From NCBI GenBank assembly GCA_029237695.1, contig CM055279.1:55129530-55193529 (forward strand): 64,000 nt of DNA, given 5' to 3'. The notes under the pieces are model-generated. The model was not told where the DNA came from. It saw nothing but the letters and a program-made list of their open reading frames with translations, and did not search any database. The translations under genes were made by a program, and so were the position numbers. This document shows positions 32,756-45,090 of the stretch, one piece after another (positions within the stretch are counted from its first letter, which is position 1; each line of letters starts with the position of its first letter). This stretch comes from Conchocele bisecta. Taxonomy: Eukaryota > Mollusca > Bivalvia > Lucinida > Thyasiridae.

Positions 32756-33091
32756 TCACTTAGCCAAATTTCCTTCAAGATATGCCGTTGTACACAGGAT
32801 TGCAGCATACAAATATTCTAATTTTTCAATGACATGTAATAAGCACCCTTCAGCCTGACTAGTCTCCCTGCTGTGATCTTTAGCAGTTGGCTTTCCAGGT
32901 CGTGATTTCAGAACTAACAGACACTCTAAAGTTTTATCTTTTAGATAGCACCTTTGACCTGTTCTGTATTTTATTATTGTCGAGAACACCTGCTCACACT
33001 CACAGTGATCACTGCTGTGTGTAATGGTTAGGATCCCCAGGATGACACATGACAAACCAGCACAAGACATGACACGCCAAGACATGGCCAC
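32756..33091 (-). pseudogene. hAT transposase C-terminal dimerisation region, fragment
   Basis: The minus-strand frame includes ILTITHSSDHCECEQVFSTI and KYRTGQRCYLKDKTLECLLV-LKSRPGK. This fits the hATC pattern: PHSN-x-x-CER-x-FS, K-x-RTDQR and TLE-x-LLVLKS. The catalytic region upstream is not recognisable, and the usual R of ER is Q. Most likely a dead hAT copy; exact ends are uncertain because an intron or frameshift may lie on either side. Confidence 0.65.
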
Positions 33092-33337
33092 ATCTGTTTA
33101 TAAGAGTCCTTATAACGCTGGCAAATTTTTTTGGTGGTAGTTCTGTTAATTTGTCGTTGTTGATGTGTTTCGACATTTTCAACAGCCGACAACATCCGGG
33201 GAATTACAAAATAAAATGATTAAATTATTATCAACAGACGCTTGAAGTTGCTCTGCGAACCATATTACAGAAGCTTCTAGATGATCTAGACTACGGAAAT
33301 GATAGGACGCTAAATAACGGAAAGGAGGCAAAAATAA

Positions 33338-36300
33338 ACAAGAAACGAGGCAAAGCCACGAAGGCCAGGTTTTTTCCAAGCATAGACACTTGCATAACAT
33401 AATTATACCCATTTTTTGTAGACTAGATGGCCGTGGCCTGCATGTCGCGCCTTGGGGCGAGGCATGGACACTAAAAAAATAGATATAGTAGATGGAAAAA
33501 CTAACCAAAAAACTTTAACCGGACACACGGACGAACGGAACGGACGTATGCCAAAATGCCGACGATATCGCGCTTTCCGCAAGCAGTGTGTCAATGATGA
33601 TAAACACCCATGTGAAGTATCAAGGTATTGGGTGAAGCAGTTGCAGATATAGTACACGAAAAAAACTTTAACAAAAAAATTCAAAGTAATTTGAACTGAC
33701 ATAGGGCACAGGATCGCGCTTTCCGCAAGCAGGTGCGACAATGATGATAAACACCCATGTGAAGTATCAAGGTATTGGGTGAAGCAGTTGCAGAGATATA
33801 GTACACAAAAAAACTTTAAGAAAAAAAAAATTCAAAGTAATTTGACCTTGACATTGGGCACAGGATCGCGCTTTCCGCAAGCAGGTGCAACAATGATGAT
33901 AAACACCCATGTGAAGTATCAAGGTATTGGGTGAAGCAGTTGCAGAGATATAGTACACGAAAAAACTTTAACAAAAAAATTCAAAGTAATTTGACCTTGA
34001 CATTGGGCACAGGATCGCGCTTTCCGCAAGCAGGTGCGACAATGATGATAAACACCCATGTGAAGTATCAAGGTATTGGGTGAAGCAGTTGCAGAGATAT
34101 AGTACACGAAAAAACTTTAACAAAAAAAAATCAAATGTAATTTGACCTTGACATTGGGCACAGGATCGCGCTTTCCGCAAGCAGGTGCGACAATGGTGAT
34201 AAACACCATGTGAAGTATCAAGGTATTGGGTGAAGCAGTTGCAGAGATATAGTACACGAAAAAACTTTTAACAAAAAAATTCAAAGTAATTTGACCTTGA
34301 CATTGGGCACAGGATCGCGCTTTCCGCAAGCAGGTGCGACAATGATGATAAACACCCATGTGAAGTATCAAGGTATTGGGTGAAGCAGTTGCAGAGATAT
34401 AGTACACGAAAAAACTTTAACAAAAAAAATCAAAGTAATTTGACCTTGACATTGGGCACAGGATCGCGCTTTCCGCAAGCAGGTGCGACAATGATGATAA
34501 ACACCCATGTGAAGTATCAAGGTATTGGGTGAAGCAGTTGCAGAGATATAGTACACGAAAAAACTTTTAACAAAAAAATTCAAAGTAATTTGACCTTGAC
34601 ATTGGGCACAGGATCGCGCTTTCCGCAAGCAGGTGCGACAATGATGATAAACACCTATGTGAAGTATCAAGGTATTGGGTGAAGAAGTTGCAGAGATATA
34701 GTACACGAAAAAACTTTAACAAAAAAATTCAAAGTAATTTGACCTTGACATTGGGCACAGGATCGCGCTTTCCGCAAGCAGGTGCAACAATGATGATAAA
34801 CAACCAAGTGAAGTATCAAGGTATTGGGTGAAGCAGTTGCAGAGATATAGTATACGAAAAAACTTTAACAAAAAAATTCAAAGTAATTTGACCTTGACAT
34901 TGGGCACAGGGGCCGCACGGTTGGAGGTTAGAATGAAAATATGGATGATGATAAACACCCATGTGAAGTTTCAAGGTAATGGGCGAAGCAGTTGCAGAGA
35001 TATAGTATAACGAAAAACTTTTAATGAAAAAACTTTAACGTCTCGTACGTTAAAAAGTTAACGTTGAAAATGGCTAAGTCAATTACGTAGAAATAATAGG
35101 AGAAGGTAAAAAAATGGTCACATGTTGGATAGTTGTATGTGGTAGGCACCCCTTGGTTATGAAGCTGTGAAAGTTTGGTGGTCCTAGGTGGTACAGTACC
35201 AAAGAAATGGACTTAAACACGAAAACTTAACATTGTAAACGCGAAAACTTAACATTGAAAATGGCTAAGTCGACTGCGCGGAAAAAATGGGTGAAGTTAA
35301 AAAAAAAGTAACATGTTGGATAGTGATATGTGGTGGGTACCCCTTGATTATGAAGCTGTGAAAGTTTGGTGGTCCTAGGTGGTACAGTACCAAAGAAATG
35401 GACTTAAACACGAAAACTTAACATTGTAAACGCGAAAACTTAACATTGAAAATGGCTAAGTCGACTACGCGGAAAAAATGGGTCAAGTTAAAAAAAAAGT
35501 AACATGTTGGATAGTGATATGTGGTGGGCACCCCTTGATTATGAAGCTGTGAAAGTTTGGTGGTCCTAGGTGGTACAGTAACAAAGAAATGGACTCAAAC
35601 ACGAAAACTTAACATTGATTGTGGACGCCGCCCGCCCGCCGCCCGCCCGCCCGGCTTTCGCCAATCCAATAGCCTGGATTTTTTTCCAAAAAACCTGGCT
35701 AAAAATGGTCACATGTTGGATAGTTTTATGTGGTAGGCACCCCTTGGTTATGAAGCTGTGAAAGTTTGGTGTTCCTAGGTGGTACAGTACCAAAGAAATG
35801 GACTCAAATACGAAAACTTAACATTGTAAACGCGAAAACTTAACATTGAAAATGGCTAAGTCGACTGCGCGGAAAAAATGGGTCAAGTTAAAAAAAAAGT
35901 AACATGTTGGATAGTGATATGTGGTGGGCACCCCTTGATTATGAAGCTGTGAAAGTTTGGTGGTCCTAGGTGGTACAGTACCAAAGAAATGGACTTAAAC
36001 ACGAAAACTTAACATTGTAAACGCGAAAACTTAACATTGAAAATGGCTAAGTCGACTACGGGGAAAACATGGGTCAAGTTAAAAAAAAAAGTAACATGTT
36101 GGATAGTGATATGTGGTGGGCACCATTTGATTATGAAGCTGTGAAAGTTTGGTGGTCCTAGGTGGTACAGTAACAAAGAAATGGACTCAAACACGAAAAC
36201 TTAACATTGAAAATGGCTAAGTCGACTACGCGGAAAAAATGGGTCAAGTTAAAAAAAAAAGTAACATGTTGGATAGTGATATGTGGTGGGCACCCTTTGA

Positions 36301-36487
36301 TTATGAAGCTGTGAAAGTTTGGTGGTCCTAGGTGGTACAGTAACAAAGAAACGGACTCAAACACGAAAACTTAACATTGATTGTGGACGCCGCCCGCCCG
36401 CCCGGCGCCCGCCGCCCGCCGCCCGCCGCCCGCCCGGCTTTCGCCAATCCAATAGCCTGGATTTTTTTTCTCAAAAAACCTGGCTAA
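33338..36487 (+). mobile_element. Composite satellite element B
   Basis: Starts ACAAGAAACGAGGCAAAGCC, has the CTAGATGGCCGTGGCCTGCA head, nine 149-bp units (33570-34860), one ancestral-type unit (GGGCACAGGGGCCGCACGG), then 195-bp-type units (35040-35615), an end (GCCTGGATTTTTTTC and TGGCTAA) at about 35702, and further 195-bp-type units with a second end at 36487. AAAAAT lies on both sides (33330-33335, 36486-36491), which may be a target duplication. All units run on the plus strand. Confidence 0.75.
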
Positions 36488-36633
36488 AAATGAGCGAAAT
36501 GGGGCCAAAAAATAAGAGAAGAAAATCGGCGTTTCTTTTTAAATCCGTAGGATTTCGAGGTCAAAACGTGGTGCGTATTTTCATCGCCTTATCCGTGGTA
36601 AATACGGACAATCCGTAGGAGTAAACAGGTCTG

Positions 36634-39180
36634 GCTTTCTGTAGAATGATGCGGGATGTTGTTACAAATGCATGTATGGAATATTAAAGCATAAACTGAG
36701 CGCAACACGTAAATTTCTAAGTCAGTGACCTTGACCTTTGGGGTTAGCGGGCACCATGGGCTTTCTGTAGAATGATGGGCTTTCTGTAGAATGATGCAGG
36801 ATGTTGTTACAACTGCATGTACGGAATATTAAAGCATAAACTGAGCGTTAACTTTTCCAAACACGGAAATTTCTAATTCAGTGACCTTGACCTTTAGGGT
36901 TAGCGGACACCATGGGCTTTCTGTAGAATGATGCGGGATGTTGTTACAAATGCATATATGGCATATTAAAGCATAAACTGAGCGTTAAAACTGAGCGTTA
37001 ACTTTCCAAACACGGAAATTTCTAAGTCAGCGACCTTGACCTTTGGGGTTTGCGGGCACCATGGGATTTCTGTAGAATGATGCGGGATGTTGTTACAAAT
37101 GCATATATGGCATATTAAAGCATAAACTGAGCGTTAAAACTGAGCGTTAACTTTTCCAAACACGGAAATTTCTAAGTCAGCGACCTTGACCTTTGGGGTT
37201 TGCGGGCACCATGGGATTTCTATAGAATGATGCGGGATGTTGTTACAAATGCATGTATGGAATATTAAAGCATAAACTGAGCGTTAACTTTTCCAAACAC
37301 GGAAATTTCAAAGTCGGTGACCTTGACCTTTGGGGTTAGCGGGCACCATGGGCTTTCTGCAGAATGATGGGCTTTCTGTAGAATGATGCAGGATGTTGTT
37401 ACAACTGCATGTACGGAATATTAAAGCATAAACTGAGCGTTAACTTTTGCAAACACGCAAATTTCAAATTCAGTGACCTTGACCTTTGGGGTTAGCAGGC
37501 ACCATGGGATTTCTGTAGAATGATGCGGGATGTTGTTACAAATGCATGTATGGAATATTAAAGCATAAACTGAGCGTTAACTTTTCCAAACACGGAAATT
37601 TCTAAGTCAGTGACCTTGACCTTTGGCATTAGCGGGCATCATGGGCTTTCTGCAGAATGATGCAGGATGTTGTTACAAATGCATGTATGGAATATTAAAG
37701 CATAAACTGAGCGTTAACTTTTCCAAACACGAACATTTCTCTAAGTCAGTGACCTTGACCTTTCGCATTAGCGGGCAACATGGGCTTTCTGTAGAATGAT
37801 GCGGAATGTTGTTACAAATGCATGTATGGAATATTAAAGCATAAACTGAGCGTTAACTTTTCCAAACACGGAAATTTCTAAGTCAGCAACCTTGACCTTT
37901 GCGGTTTGCGGGCACCATGGGCTTTCTGTAGAATGATGCGGGACGTTGTTACAAATGCATGTATGGAATATTAAAGCATAAACTGAGCGTTAACTTTTCC
38001 AAACGAATATTAAAGCATAAACTGAGCGTTAACTTTTCCAAACACGGAAATTTCTAAGTCAGTGACCTTGACCTTTGGCGTTAGCGGGCATCATGGGCTT
38101 TCTGTAGAATGATGCGGGATGTTGTTACAAATGCATGTATGGAATATTAAAGCATAAACTGAGCGTTAACTTTTCCAAACACGGAAATTTCTAAGTCAGC
38201 GACCTTGACCTTTGGGGTTAGCGGGCAACATGGGCTTTCTGTAGAATGATGCGGGATGTTGTTACAAATGCATGTATGGAATATCAAAGCATAAACTGAG
38301 CGTTAACTTTTCCAACACGGAAATTTCTAAGTCAGTGACCTTGACCTTTGGGGTTAGTGGGCACCATGGGCTTTCTGTAGAATGATGCAGGATGTTGTTA
38401 CAAATGTATGTAAGGAATATTAAAGCATAAACTGAGCATTAACTTTTCCAAACACGGACATTTGTAAGTCAGCGACCTTGACCTTTGGGGTTAGCGGGCA
38501 CCATGGGCTTTCTGGAGAATGATGCGGGATGTTGTTACAAATGCATGTATGGAATATTAAAGCATTCCATTGAGGGAAACAGAAGTTACAATGAATTAAC
38601 CTGAGCGTTAAGTTTTAGAAACAGAGCTAAACGCAAAAACTTAACGTTGAATGCATTTGAAAAGTAGGTCAATCAACCATGAAAACTAGGTCAATGTCAC
38701 ATATGCTCCCTCTGTGTGAGATGGTTACACCACAGTGTTGATGTATACCGAAGCATTCCATCAAGGGAAACTGAAGTTGTAATACATTAAACCGAGTGTT
38801 AACTTTTCCAAACACGGATATTTCTAAGTCAGTGACCTTGACCTTTGGGGTTAGCGGGCACAATGGGATTTGTGTAGAATGATGTGAGATGTTGTTACAA
38901 ATGCATGTATGGAATATTAAAACATTCCATTGAGGGAAACGGAAGTTACAATGAATTAACCTGAGCGCTAAGTTTTAGAAACAGAGCTAAATGCAAAAAC
39001 TTAACGTTGAATGCATGTGAAAAGTATGTCAATGAACCATGAAAAGTAGGTGAAGGTCACATGTGTTCCCTCTGTGTGAGATGGTTACACCACAGTGTTG
39101 ATGTATACCAAGTATGGAGGTCGTAGGAGTTATAGTTTTCTGGAAACTGAGCTAAACGCAAAAACTTAACGTGAAATGTT
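36634..39180 (+). repeat. 137-bp array continued, with a higher-order unit at its right end
   Basis: About 16 units of 137 bp carry GTGACCTTGACCTTTGGGGT. Several units are 149-157 bp long because of short internal duplications (AACTGAGCGTTAA, TGATGGGCTTTCTGTAGAA). From 38560 on, a longer unit of about 355 bp appears, adding ATTCCATTGAGGGAAAC, GCTAAACGCAAAAACTTAAC and CTCTGTGTGAGATGGTTACA. Confidence 0.8.
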
Positions 39181-39261
39181 GATGCCAGAACAATGGACTG
39201 ATCTAGATCTACACTGTTGGCAAAACCTATAATCCCCATTTCACCAGTCACAGACACATTA

Positions 39262-39711
39262 TGCTTAAAGGTCACATTACAAACTATCATTTATTTTCTT
39301 CAAAATGCTCTAAAAACAACAAAGGCGACCCTAATAAACGATTTCCGGTTCGTTTGTATTTTTTCGTGATATTGAGATTTCTCATATAGCACCTTATCTG
39401 ACACCTATACAGAGCCATGCAATGAATTGGTCATCGCTTATCTCTCCTGTTACTGCGATCTACTGGCATGAGGTGGCGCTGTAAAAATAAACGCTATGAC
39501 GTAGTACAGCTTACCTGATAGGTGAAGGTTTCTTATATAATATTGTTTGGATTTACGGACATCATTTATTTGTTGCATACGGTAATTTCTTTGTTTTTAT
39601 CGTTTAATATATACGTTAATCGTTATTTGTTCCTAGTTATACTTGGATTATATATACGTTGGTTGCAATCGTCGGCGATGACTATCTGTGCGGAAGTCGG
39701 CTGTAATTCAC
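39262..39711 (+). pseudogene. Possible decayed DNA-transposon 5' end with a THAP-like start
   Basis: TTAAAGGTCACATTA at about 39267 resembles a TTAA-plus-TIR end. At 39678 a frame begins MTICAEVGCNSRLNRQP, in which C-x4-C resembles the start of a THAP zinc finger. No later THAP motif is intact. A sequence like it is at 44690-44760 (SSSAVAICTEAKNNRTD). The call is weak. Confidence 0.25.
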
Positions 39712-40140
39712 GGTTAAACAGACAGCCGAGCCAGAATCAGAAAAAATGTGAAATGCTGACATTTTCTCCGACATTTCGTAAATTGCAGAATGTTACTTCA
39801 GCATACATGTGTTTTGACAATTTCGAGATGAAATGAATTCTTTATTTTGAGCTGAAATAATCAGTGACGCGCGTGTAGCTATGTTCAAACGGATGCCGCC
39901 GGAGGTCATTAATAGTTCGGCATACCGGTTAAACACAGCCGAGCCAGAATCAGAAAAAATGTGAAATGCTGACATTTTCTCCGACATTTCGTAAATTGCA
40001 GAATGTTACTTCAGCATACATGTGTTTTGACAATTTCGAGATGAAATGAATTCTTTATTTTGAGCTGAAATAATCAGTGACACGCGTGTAGCTATGTTCA
40101 AACGGATGCCGCCGTAGATGGTCATTAATAGTTCGGCATA
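39712..40140 (+). repeat. 213-bp tandem duplication
   Basis: GGTTAAACAGACAGCCGAGC (39712) and GGTTAAACACAGCCGAGC (39928) begin two nearly identical units ending in TTAATAGTTCGGCATACC. A weak third partial unit follows at 40262-40340 (GACGTGTGCAGCTAAGTGC). Confidence 0.8.
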
Positions 40141-40888
40141 CCAAACAACTTATCCGATGATTTGACCGCAGGCAAATAAGTAAGTGGATATTGGGACAGG
40201 TGTATTCTGAATTCAATGAAGCCACACCTATTCTATGCGGAGTGGTTGAATCCATTTTGTTTATCTGTCCTAGTCAGTGACAGACGTGTGCAGCTAAGTG
40301 CAAACGGTTGCCCGCCGGATGTCAACAATAATGCGGCAGGTGTATATTGAATCCGAGAGGCCACACCTATGCCAAGCTGATTGGTTGAGTCCAGTTTGAC
40401 AGACATGGAAGAATAGATACACTGTGCACATCAGGGTGCTTTCTACAGTTCCGAAAATTAATTCTTGATGTGTTTGTTTTTACACATGGATGAATGTTAT
40501 ATTGCAGGACTAAAATTGTGTAACTTGAATGTCCACTCGCTTATTTTTCCGCAAATACGTTTTCGAATACTAAAATATAACTATGGTAAATCACATATGT
40601 TGTTCTTTGACAGATAAAAAGAATTAAAATTATATATTCAATTTTCACATGGACAGTAAATTCTTTACTATTTCTAATCTATTTGCCTACTGACTTGTTT
40701 CAAATAAATAGAAAATGTTTGGACTTGATGTCAAAAACTAAAGATGTTTTCCAGAAGAAAATCGTTGTTTTGCCAAATGTCGATTAAACATAGCTTGGTC
40801 CTGTCATAATCTGTGGCTGTGACTGGAGAAATGGGGTTTGTGTGATTTGTGACCAGTGTAGATCCTATTCAAATATAACAGTCCTGTA
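40141..40888. other. Intronic sequence
   Basis: AT-rich. A truncated palindromic MITE (TGTGGCTGTGACTGGAGAAA) is at 40811-40890. Nothing else supported. Confidence 0.5.
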
Positions 40889-41109
40889 GTCTAAACAAGA
40901 AATGAGGCAAAGCCACGAAGGCCAGGTTTTTTCCAAGCATAGACACTTGGATAACATAATTATACCCACTTTTTGTAGACTAGATGGCCGTGGCCTGCAT
41001 GTCGCGCCTTGGGGCGAGGCATGGACACTAAAGAAATAGATATAGCTAGTAGATGGAAAAACTTTAACGAAAAAACTTCGGACGGACGGACGGACGGACG
41101 GACGGACGG

Positions 41110-41272
41110 ACGTTCAAACATTTGGGAGTTATGAGGCACCGCTATATAAAAGATCAAAGGGTTAGCTCTTAAATATCAAAGAGTTAGCTCCTAAATTTAT
41201 GAGGCACCGACAATATCAAAGAGATCAAAGGTACTAACCCTTACCCTAAGCTCCTAAACCCCCGATGTTGGC
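41110..41272. mobile_element. Unnamed insert inside the GGAC tract
   Basis: CATTTGGGAGTTATGAGGCACC begins it and AAACCCCCGATGTT ends it, imperfectly inverted. It is flanked by GGACGTTC and GGCCCGGAC, the same flanks as the TTAGGG-ended MITE beside it. It contains GGGTTAGCTC and AGAGTTAGCTC repeats. Confidence 0.45.
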
Positions 41273-41333
41273 CCGGACGGACGGACGGACGGACGGGACG
41301 GACGAGCGGACGGACGGACGGACGGACGTTCTT

Positions 41334-41440
41334 ACAAATGGATACTTATGTGGTTTATCACATGTTAAATATTAGCCACATAAAACGATTTTTAGCCACA
41401 TAAAAGGATTTTTTAGGTGGCTAATTGTACCCTAATGTGT
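41334..41440. mobile_element. MITE with TTAGGGTACTTATGTGGCT ends, worn copy
   Basis: GATACTTATGTGG and TACCCTAATGTG remain of the ends; the interior TTAGCCACATAAAACGATTT matches the other copies. GGAC runs lie on both sides. Confidence 0.65.
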
Positions 41441-43135
41441 GCCCGGACGGACGGACGGACGGACGTATGCCAAAATGCCGCCGATATCGCGCTTTCCGCA
41501 AGCGGGTGCGACAATGATGATAAACACCCATGTGAAGTAATTTAACCTTGACATTGGGCACAGGGGCCGCACGGTTGGGGGGTAGAATGAAAATATGGAT
41601 GATGATAAACACCCATGTGAAGTTTCAAGGTAATGGGCGAAGCAGTTGCAGAGATATAGTATAACGAAAAACTTTTAATGAAAAAACTTTAACCAGACGT
41701 ACGTTAAAAAGTTAACGTTGAAAATGGCTAAGTCAATTACGTAGAAATAATAGGTGAAGGTAAAAAAAATGGTCACATGTTGGATAGTTGTATGTGGTAG
41801 GCACCCCTTGGTTATGAAGCTGTGAAAGTTTGGTGGTCCTAGGTGGTACAGTACCAAAGAAATGGACTTAAACACGAAAACTTAACATTGTAAACGCGAA
41901 AACTTAACATTGAAAATGGCTAAGTCGACTGCGCGGAAAAAATGGGTCAAGTTAAAAAAAAAAGTAACATGTTGGATAGTAATATGTAGTGGGCACCCCT
42001 TGATTATGAAGCTGTGAAAGTTTGGTGGTCCTGGGTGGTACAGTAACAAAGATATGGACTCAAACACGAAAACTTAACATTGATTGTGGACGGCCGCCCG
42101 CCCGCCCGCCCGCCCGCCCGCCCGCCCGCCCTTCGCCAATTCAATAGCCTGGATTTTTTTTTAAAAAACCTGGCTAATAAGAGCTAGATTGCATGTTGGT
42201 GTGTTTTATTGAAGGAATGCTGAAAAGTGCAGATCCTGTTCAAACTGTGCGGATGCACATGCTGAACTGGATCTACACTGGTCGCAAACGCCCTATAAGC
42301 CCGGTGTTGTGTTTGGCTTATTGTACCTTCTCAGTCGCAGTCGCAATTAATCGTTCCGATAAGTACAGCTGATGTTGACACAATCTTCAAACAACACCCC
42401 ACCCCACCCCCTGTGGCAATTAGAGCGACTTTCCCACTGCTATCACCCCGGGCATTTGGCTTTCCTTAATTGATTGACCCCATGTACAGCATTGTTTCAT
42501 TGTAAGTGGACAATGGCCTACAAGAATGACGTTATGACAGTTTGACCAGCATAGCACCAGACAGCTCTGACAAGTGTCTACTCAATTGCCCGTCTGATTT
42601 TGCATTATATATAAGTACTATCGGGGAAAACATAGATTGTAACCAGACGATGTAAATATAAATACATGGTATCCTACAGCTGTTGAAAATTGCACAGTAT
42701 GTCCATTTTGCCACCACTGTCACATTTCAGTATGTAGTTTGTAACTAGGTCATTCTTATATTTTTACAGTACAGCGAGGGTCCCATATATTTATATCAGC
42801 GCTCTAATAATCTAGAGTTCTAAGTAGTCTGTTGAACTATTACGTGTAATAATCGTATTATGCATACATTTCGCAAGTACTACTGATACGTCGTATACCC
42901 ACGTGACCGCAAAGGGAAATAACTGTGGTAAGCAAAATAAAGGGAAGATAGTCATGCAGTGACTGCTGGGAAAACTGGATGTCCGGAATATGAAATTCGT
43001 AAAAGAACGGCACATACTGGTCGGATTACTGTGCAATTTGTTTTATTTGATATATAAATGATGAATACATAAGCGTATCGCGAAAACAGAATCTTGTTAT
43101 ATCTCCATTAAATCCAACTTTGTGTCTAAACTTAC

Positions 43136-43357
43136 ATATCCACGGATCATTTTCAAAATCTCGTCGCGTGCCGACTCGCAATTCTTCTCATAACCAATGA
43201 TGGTGATCTTTGATTGGTTCTCTTCGTTACGTTCCGGCAGTTGTATGCGCACGTCATGGTCCGTGCGAATCTTATTTATAACCTCACCGCGCCGACCAAT
43301 CAGCTTGGGGTGGTAGCTCTGCTCTACGTCTACACACAGCTCGTAGCTCTTCAACAT
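43136..43357 (-). CDS. HDLBP: Vigilin exon encoding KH domain 13
   Basis: The exon is 222 bp, 74 codons, phase 0-0. It encodes MLKSYELCVDVEQSYHPKLI, then GRRGEVINKIRTDHDVRIQL, and later ITIIGYEKNCESARDEILK, ending MIRGY. GRRG is the GxxG loop. The acceptor is CTCCACTATGCACAG and the donor GTAAGT. The 5' third of this exon also exists as two decayed copies in the upstream intron (43652-43708 and 48253-48311). A tRNA-derived SINE starts about 53 bp upstream of the acceptor. Introns of 8.7 and 12.8 kb flank the exon. Confidence 0.94.
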
Positions 43358-43404
43358 CTGTGCATAGTGGAGGGGAAAATGTTTAGGCGTCTACCAATAC
43401 TTGG

Positions 43405-43596
43405 TATAAGGTGAACGTTCCAGCAAGAGCTAAGGTCATATAGAGACTGAACCACAGTTTAAAGTCTCATTACCAGACAAGTGGGATGGAAATAAATGTA
43501 CTATGAAAGTATTTTTCATTCCCTAGGGTAGGTTTTGAACTCACTACCTTTAGTATTGAGGTCCTGTATTTTACACCTGAGCCACAGCCCATTCAT
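43405..43596 (-). repeat. tRNA-derived SINE upstream of the KH13 acceptor
   Basis: On the minus strand the head GGGCTGTGGCTCAGGTGTAA has a pol III A-box (TGGCTCAGGTG), and GAGTTCAAAACCT is a B-box. The body then runs to CATGACC-type sequence and AGCTCTTGCTGGAACGTTC, ending about 53 bp before the KH13 exon. Confidence 0.7.
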
Positions 43597-43651
43597 ATAT
43601 ATTGATGTTGAAAAATGTTTAGAGTGTGTACTTGGTATAAACATATTTTTC

Positions 43652-43708
43652 CATCAATTTTGGGTGATATCTCTGGTCTACCTCTACACTCAGCTCATGG
43701 CACTTCAG
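43652..43708 (-). pseudogene. Decayed copy of the KH13 exon 5' end (copy 1)
   Basis: On the minus strand these 57 bp read LKCHELSVEVDQRYHPKLM without a stop, matching the start of the KH13 exon (LKSYELCVDVEQSYHPKLI) at 13 of 19 positions. The flanking intron is duplicated too: AAAATGTTTAG and ACTTGGTATAA occur at 43375-43416 and again at 43609-43640. There is no AG acceptor directly before the codons and the GxxG loop is missing, so it cannot be a working KH exon. It is most simply a remnant of an exon-plus-intron duplication within vigilin. Confidence 0.75.
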
Positions 43709-43737
43709 TATTGGTGAAAATAAATAAAATACAATTC

Positions 43738-44465
43738 TTAAAGGTACATCCCACTCAGTAGGCACAAAATGTTTATAATAGGAACTAAATGTATAATTGT
43801 GTCACTATTCCACCAGTTCTAAAAATTACGTGTGTCTGCTATACAGATATAATAATTTAGTAATATTTATTTTGATGATAGCGACTCGATGTGGTATCAG
43901 GCTAGTTTCATATGCAAATGAAACATGGTATTTTTTAATTATTTATACTAATTAAATGTGTAAGCTGAAAAAATTAAAATTTTTGACAGATTATAAAGTA
44001 TGATCATTGCGAGACTCACTGGAGTGCGTTGTGTCCTTGAGCAAGACACTGTATCCACACTGCTTCAGTACACCCAGATGTTAATGGGTACCGGCTAATT
44101 ACCGGGAACCTCGATTGTATTTGATTGTACATGTATGTACATGTACTTATGAATAAAAATATGATCTTATCAATTAAGGGAAAACACTACGAAAAGGGCC
44201 GAAGAAACTGAAAAGTTTATATAAGCAAATGCTTATATCCGGTTTCTAACACATAATGAACTGAATGAATTGTTTCCAATGGAAAACAAATAAAAAATGT
44301 ATGATCAGTGCACATCAAAAGATAAATACAGAGAAAAAATAATTTGATATCAGTGTGGAAATTTACGTCCGATATAAAATGTAATGCCAATCAATAAGTG
44401 GTGCATAGCGTGCACTCGTAATTTTTAGAACTTGTGGAATAGTGACACAATTATACACTGCTCTA
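43738..44465. mobile_element. TTAA-type element, left part, with an insert
   Basis: TTAA then AGGTACATCCCACTCAGTAG matches the TIR at 5491; the body follows the 5.5-6.0 kb element. Positions 44006-44280 are foreign, with GTGTCCTTGAGCAAGACACT, a motif common in invertebrate interspersed repeats. The body resumes to about 44465, but the right TIR is missing. Confidence 0.65.
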
Positions 44466-45090
44466 ATAGATGCTCATCCCCAGTTTTGACGTTGAAAATT
44501 ACAGTTTATTGGACTGATTTTCACAAATTAATGCCTCTAATAAACGCCCAGTACAAAATTGCAACAAAATCGGAGCTAAATGTCCAACTAGATTTTTTTC
44601 TTTCCAGTATTTTGAAGGCAAATTCCTTGAAAATCTGGAAAAAAATCTACTTTTACTTTCAAATGCGGAAGCGAAATTCGACTGTTTCCGGTGTCACAGT
44701 AAATTCATCATCGGCAGTAGCTATTTGCACGGAGGCCAAAAATAATCGCACCGATACGGGGTGAAACGTCCACGGGCCGAAACGTCCGTAGGCGTAAATT
44801 TGATCACCATTAAAGGTACATGCCCACGCAGTAGGCTCAAAATGTTCTTTATAGGAATTAAATAAGTGTATAATTATGTCCCTATTCCACCAGTTCTAAA
44901 AATTACGAGTGCCCGCTATACAAATATAATCATTTATTAATTATCAATTTACTGTTAGCTATGCGCGGCGGTAACAGTCTATTTTGATAATGTGCGGGGA
45001 TGACGACTTTCACATCACAGCTTGCGGTGCGCATGCGCAGTATACTACGCGCGCCAGTAGGCTTCCCAATATGTAAACAAGAATATCAAC

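Larger units (their letters stand above)
31564..36633 (-). mobile_element. hAT-family element, itself interrupted
   Basis: Left CAGGCCTGTTTACCCC and right GGAGTAAACAGGTCTG are inverted ends of the hAT CAG type. Both sides carry GCTTTC from the 137-bp array (at 31556-31563 and 36634-36641); the exact duplication length is unclear. A minus-strand hATC fragment lies at 32756-33091. About 3.1 kb of composite satellite (33338-36487) sits inside, so element size without it is about 1.9 kb. Confidence 0.7.
40889..42178 (+). mobile_element. Composite satellite element D with GGAC runs and embedded MITEs
   Basis: Starts ACAAGAAATGAGGCAAAGCC, has the CTAGATGGCCGTGGCCTGCA head, then long CGGA/GGAC tracts (41085-41110, 41272-41330, 41443-41465) separated by two different inverted-repeat inserts, only two units of the 149-bp/ancestral type, two 195-bp-type units, a GCCC tract and the end GCCTGGATTTTTTTTT, TGGCTAA. 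Confidence 0.7.
30310..43135 (-). other. Vigilin intron between KH13 and KH14 (12.8 kb)
   Basis: A GTAAGT donor and a TCTCCAG acceptor bound this intron, which is almost entirely repeats: a hairpin-ended repeat fragment (30620-30706), a 137-bp array split by a hAT element (31172-39180), a 213-bp duplication (39712-40140) and a composite satellite element (40889-42178). Positions 30347-30405 and 30935-30990 are a direct duplication (CTCTTAAGGACCCGTTC) beside the KH14 acceptor. Positions 42180-43135 hold a partial palindromic MITE at about 42190-42300 and otherwise nothing I recognise. Confidence 0.75.

Noticed and set aside
31564..36633. Clean 8-bp hAT target duplication
   Set aside because: Only six or seven bases match at the two sides, and the host array itself contains repeated GGGCTTTC, so the duplication length cannot be fixed by eye.
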